This document shows, one piece after another, positions 9,336 to 12,208 of a stretch of 12,208 nt of DNA. Within the stretch, counting starts at the first letter, position 1; the number at the start of each line of letters is the position of its first letter. The DNA comes from JBCDBY01 sp039182715. GTDB lineage: Bacteria > Planctomycetota > PLA2. Below the pieces are notes generated by a model. It searched no databases and was not told the DNA's origin. It saw only the letters and a program-made list of their open reading frames with translations. Location: contig JBCDBY010000119.1 of NCBI GenBank assembly GCA_039182715.1, positions 1 to 12,208 of the forward strand. The letters run 5' to 3'. The translations under genes were made by a program, and so were the position numbers.

Positions 9336-11909
9336 ATGAGAAGCGAAGTGCCGAACGAGGAAGCTGCGAACGCGTTGACGGCCCATGCCGGGTTCCTGCG
9401 GGGGCTGGCGCGCGCACTGCTCGGAAACGAGGCAGATGCGGACGACGTCGTGCAGGAGGCGATGGTCGTCGGGCTGCGGTCGGGACCGCGGGACCCTTCG
9501 CGCATGCGGGCCTGGCTCGGCGGAATCGTCCGGAACCTCTCCCTTTCGCGGCGACGCAGCGAAGGGCGCAGGAGAATCCGGGAAGCAGTCGCGCCGGAGC
9601 CGGCCGCACCCGCCGACCCCCGCTCCGCACTGGAGCGGATCGAGATCGAGAGGCTGCTGCTGCAAGCGGTCGAGGAGCTCGAGGAGCCCTACCGCGACGC
9701 GATCGTGCATCGATTCCTCGAGGGCATGCCGCCGCGCGCGATCGCGGAGGCGACCGACGTCCCCGTCCGGACGGTGGAGTCACGCATCCGGCGCGGCCTC
9801 GAGCAGCTGCGCGGCAAGCTCACACGACGCCGTCGCGACTGGCGCGCGATGCTGGCGCCGATCGCCGCCCTCCCCCTTCTCGGCACTTCGGCGTCGGCCG
9901 CCCCCTGGGTCGGCAAGGCCGCGCTTGCGACCGCCGCCACACTCGCCGTCGTCGTGAGTGGAACGCTCGCGTGGCAGCACGGGACGCGGGCGGATCGCAC
10001 GGCGCAGGAACGTGCGACGCGACACACGCCGCACGCGACGCGCACGGTCCCGCACGACCGGCCTCACGCGTCCGACGCCATCGTCACGCGAAGCCGCGAG
10101 CTGAACCTGCTCCTCTACCACCTGCGGCACGGCTCCTATCCGAAGCGGCGTGAGTCACTTTCCTTGCTCCTGGAGCTGGGCCCCAAGGCGGCACCCGCGA
10201 TCCCGGAGCTATACGAACTGCTCACGGACGAGGCCGACCGTTGGGGTCACCTGCGACCGGGGCTCGGCCTGCTCCTCGCGCGGCTACTCCCCGACTCTGA
10301 GCCATCGATCCAACGGTTGGCCCATCACGATCGCAAGCACGCGAAACAGGCCGCGATTCAGGCTCTCGGGTTTGCCGGCACGATCGATGCGCTCATCCTG
10401 CTCGACGATCTCTGCAACGACGAAGAGCGCAGCGTTCGTTTCGAGGCTCTTCGCGCCATCGCGCGCACCGGCGCCCTCGGTGCGCCACTCGTCGCCAAGC
10501 GGGTCGCTATGGCCTCGGAAGACGAACCGATGTCCGCGCTCAAGGACGCCCTGGCGCTCTCCGGCCGCCACTGCGTTCCGCATCTGATCGACCTCCTGAG
10601 CGATGTGGACCCGGGCGTCCGCGAGCGGGCGTCGTGGGCCCTCCTCCGTACAGGGCTCCATGCACGGAGCGCCGAAGAAGAGGTTCGACGTCATCTCGCC
10701 GATCCGCAATTCGGAGAGCGCGGGCACCTGATCGACCTCGCCGTGACACTCGGGTGGCTCGACACGACAGGGCTCCTCGAGTTCGTCGGCGCGGGAAGCC
10801 CGCACGAGCAACTGGCCGCGATCCAACAGCTCGAGAAGAACCCGAGCGTCGAATTCCAAGATCGACTGAGAAGAGAGCTGTCGTCGAAACACGAGAGCGT
10901 GCGGTGGGCTGCGGCCGACATACTCGCAAACACGACGGCGCATCGGGAGGAGGCACTGGAAGCGCTCTATGTCCATGCGCTCGAACCCAAGTACGAGTCC
11001 TGGGGCTGGCGCTTGGTGAAAGCGCTGAAAACCGCTCCGGATGAGATACGGGCCGCGTGGGTCGACCGAGTCGGGAACGCCTGGAGGGAGAATCGCAAAC
11101 TGCTCTGGGCCCCGTCCGCCCTTCTCGTTCTGGGAGACCCGGGACTCGACGTACTCCGCTCCGACACGGACCACATTCACCCCGGAATGCTGACGCCGTT
11201 CGCGATCGCCATGCTCAAGTCGCGTCGTCACCGGGGCGCCGGGCTGGAGCTCGCGCGCCTGATACTTCAGGGCAAGGGGGTCTGGTTCCTGCACCGGGCC
11301 AAGAGTGAGGGAGTCTCGCTGTCCGGCCTCGAAGAAGATCTGCGCGCCATGCTGAACCGTGGCGTATCCGCAGCCATCCGCCCGCTCCTGGAACTTGAGG
11401 GCGAACGGGCGCTGGCGGCCGTCGAGGCGTTCATGCGAGAGCACCCTGGGGGCCGCACGCGGCCCAATCTCGAGCTCATCCGAAAGCTCGGCGGCAAGGA
11501 GTTCGAGCTCCCGCAAGAGCCCACTCCGGAAGAGCGCCGTGCGCGGTACCGACAGCGTCTCGACGGACACAACACGTGGCATCGTTGGAACGCCGCGATC
11601 GGTCTACACGAACTCGGGGAAGGCTGGAGTGCCGCACGCGCGCTGCTCGACGAGCAGTGGCTCTACCCCGACGAGCTCGAACATCTCGTGCCCGCTCTGG
11701 AAGAAGTGAAGACCAATCGCGCGGAGCCGCTCCAGGACTTGCAGCGCCTGCTCGAGCACCCCGACGATGCCGTCCGTTGGGAGGCGACCGAGATCGCTTG
11801 TGCCTGGCTCAGGGAGGAGCCGTCGGTGCGCCCCCTTCTCGAGGCGCGGGCGTCCAGCGTGGAACCCGACCTCCAGATCCGCCTACTCGCCGAGCAGGCG
11901 CTGGACTAA
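9336..11909 (+). CDS. ECF-type sigma factor fused to transmembrane helix and HEAT-like repeats
   Basis: 857 residues from ATG 9336 (GGA five bases upstream; an ATG at 9331 is out of frame). Residues 14-75 are sigma region 2 (GNEADADDVVQEAMV at 30-44; MRAWLGGIVRNLSLSRRR at 57-74). Residues 97-162 are sigma region 4, with the helix-turn-helix AIAEATDVPVRTVESRIRRG. An ordinary ECF sigma ends here. This one has a hydrophobic stretch (172-190) and a clear membrane segment (about 193-214), then a His/Arg/Thr-rich linker (215-250). About 600 residues of paired helices follow, with HEAT/PBS-lyase-like motifs D..VR..A..AL: 365-379, 423-440, 519-532 and 809-826. Predicted topology: sigma part in the cytoplasm, HEAT part outside. 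Planctomycetota are known for ECF sigma factors with large C-terminal extensions; the HEAT repeats suggest a protein-binding sensor. No separate anti-sigma gene is adjacent. It diverges from purH and converges on prfB. Target promoters are unknown. Confidence 0.85.
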   Translation: MRSEVPNEEAANALTAHAGFLRGLARALLGNEADADDVVQEAMVVGLRSGPRDPSRMRAWLGGIVRNLSLSRRRSEGRRRIREAVAPEPAAPADPRSALERIEIERLLLQAVEELEEPYRDAIVHRFLEGMPPRAIAEATDVPVRTVESRIRRGLEQLRGKLTRRRRDWRAMLAPIAALPLLGTSASAAPWVGKAALATAATLAVVVSGTLAWQHGTRADRTAQERATRHTPHATRTVPHDRPHASDAIVTRSRELNLLLYHLRHGSYPKRRESLSLLLELGPKAAPAIPELYELLTDEADRWGHLRPGLGLLLARLLPDSEPSIQRLAHHDRKHAKQAAIQALGFAGTIDALILLDDLCNDEERSVRFEALRAIARTGALGAPLVAKRVAMASEDEPMSALKDALALSGRHCVPHLIDLLSDVDPGVRERASWALLRTGLHARSAEEEVRRHLADPQFGERGHLIDLAVTLGWLDTTGLLEFVGAGSPHEQLAAIQQLEKNPSVEFQDRLRRELSSKHESVRWAAADILANTTAHREEALEALYVHALEPKYESWGWRLVKALKTAPDEIRAAWVDRVGNAWRENRKLLWAPSALLVLGDPGLDVLRSDTDHIHPGMLTPFAIAMLKSRRHRGAGLELARLILQGKGVWFLHRAKSEGVSLSGLEEDLRAMLNRGVSAAIRPLLELEGERALAAVEAFMREHPGGRTRPNLELIRKLGGKEFELPQEPTPEERRARYRQRLDGHNTWHRWNAAIGLHELGEGWSAARALLDEQWLYPDELEHLVPALEEVKTNRAEPLQDLQRLLEHPDDAVRWEATEIACAWLREEPSVRPLLEARASSVEPDLQIRLLAEQALD

Positions 11910-11927
11910 AGTCCCGAGCTGGAGGAT

Positions 11928-11990
11928 TACCGAGCCGGGCTCAATTCTCCCGCCTTCTCGGTTAGCGGGAGAGTTGTGCCGGGTTCGGTA
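11928..11990. terminator. 26-bp imperfect hairpin between convergent sigma gene and prfB
   Basis: Arms 11928-11953 and 11965-11990 pair over 26 positions (22 Watson-Crick, 2 wobble, 2 mismatches) around an 11-nt loop. The inner 8 bp (TCTCCCGC/GCGGGAGA) are perfect. The hairpin begins 18 bp past the sigma stop and faces the convergent prfB end, so a bidirectional terminator is the simplest reading. There is no U-run on either side, so it may instead block 3' exonucleases or be a small repeat element. Confidence 0.55.
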
Positions 11991-12012
11991 TTCCCGGAGT
12001 TCGGTATTCCCG
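11983..12012 (+). repeat. Two direct copies of a 14-bp sequence
   Basis: GTTCGGTATTCCCG at 11983-11996 is repeated exactly at 11999-12012, two bases apart. The first copy overlaps the right arm of the 26-bp hairpin. The pair could be a slippage duplication of the arm's outer end or a direct-repeat protein site. Confidence 0.8.
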
Positions 12013-12018
12013 CTCCAG

Positions 12019-12091
12019 AACCACTAACACCGCCCCAGTAACGTACTGCGTCCCAATCGGGCCCCTGGCCCCTGGCCCCTAGCCCCCGGCC
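12019..12091 (+). repeat. Dispersed intergenic repeat with heptad array, copy C downstream of sigma gene
   Basis: The leader AACCACTAACACCGCCCC (12019-12036) and GTACTGCG (12043-12050) match the copy at 9229-9259. They are followed by five perfect 7-bp units: TCGGGCC, CCTGGCC, CCTGGCC, CCTAGCC, CCCGGCC (12057-12091). On the minus strand these are GGCCGGG, GGCTAGG, GGCCAGG, GGCCAGG, GGCCCGA. The second of these units contains the TAG stop of prfB, so the array overlaps the end of that gene. The two leader-bearing copies stand in direct orientation on either side of the sigma gene. Confidence 0.75.
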
Positions 12092-12208
12092 TTCTTGAGA
12101 TACGCCTCCATGAACGCATCGAGATCGCCGTCGAGGACCGCCTGGATGTTGCCGGTTTCGGTGTCGGTGCGGACGTCCTTCACGAGCTGGTAGGGCTGCA
12201 TGACGTAG
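12079..12208 (-). CDS. prfB: Peptide chain release factor 2, C-terminal end (partial)
   Basis: The last 42 residues are in the window; the rest lies beyond the right edge. Residues YVMQPYQLVKDVRT, TETGN and AVLDGDLDAFMEAYLK match the conserved C-terminus of RF2, the factor that releases peptides at UGA and UAA codons. The DxRTxxETGN...VxDGxxxxFI/MxAYL pattern separates it from most other families; RF1 ends differently. The GGQ motif and any programmed frameshift would be outside the window. The final codons (KAGG and TAG) fall inside the heptad repeat array, so the C-terminal Gly-Gly is repeat-derived. It is convergent with the sigma gene. Confidence 0.9.
   Translation of the reverse strand, partial: YVMQPYQLVKDVRTDTETGNIQAVLDGDLDAFMEAYLKKAGG

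Noticed and set aside
7418..10153. 911-codon open frame on the plus strand spanning purH, the intergenic region and the sigma start
   Set aside because: It is antisense to the well-conserved purH and then runs out of frame through the sigma gene. No family resemblance is visible.

Overview
The window looks like chromosomal DNA of a high-GC member of the Planctomycetota. The basis is indirect: a membrane-anchored prenyltransferase/squalene-oxidase-repeat ('toroid') protein with a very acidic linker, a membrane-tethered ECF sigma factor with a huge C-terminal extension, few Shine-Dalgarno sites and several non-ATG starts. All of these are familiar from that phylum, but no 16S or other marker is present, so the assignment is an inference.

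Layout, left to right. Positions 1-100 are a gene edge that I cannot assign. A heptad G-rich repeat (101-135), a strong leftward terminator (141-175) and a duplicated hairpin (191-255) follow. Then comes a run of five leftward genes, read from right to left: purH (9013-7487, purine synthesis), rnc (7417-6155, RNase III with a long lysine-rich tail), mfd (6151-3065, transcription-repair coupling factor), a SurA-like periplasmic chaperone gene (3052-1955) and the toroid gene (1800-265). rnc-mfd-surA-like are tightly packed and probably co-transcribed. The toroid gene has its own 150-bp leader and a terminator behind it. Divergent from purH and to the right is a 2.6-kb rightward gene (9336-11909) for an ECF-type sigma factor fused through a transmembrane segment to about 600 residues of HEAT-like helical repeats. 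At the right edge is the 3' end of a leftward prfB (release factor 2), convergent with the sigma gene.

The housekeeping part covers nucleotide synthesis, RNA processing, DNA repair and envelope protein folding. The accessory signals are: (1) the sigma-TM-HEAT fusion, which looks like a one-protein signal transducer; (2) the TonB-like SxxxH transmembrane helix on the toroid protein; (3) the histone-H1-like tail on RNase III; (4) rnc and mfd lying in one frame separated by a single TAG, with a probable CTG start for mfd; and (5) a dispersed intergenic repeat made of a conserved leader plus a 7-bp tandem array. Its two leader-bearing copies flank the sigma gene in direct orientation, and the array in one of them supplies the stop codon of prfB.

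No tRNA, rRNA, CRISPR array, insertion sequence or phage gene was seen.
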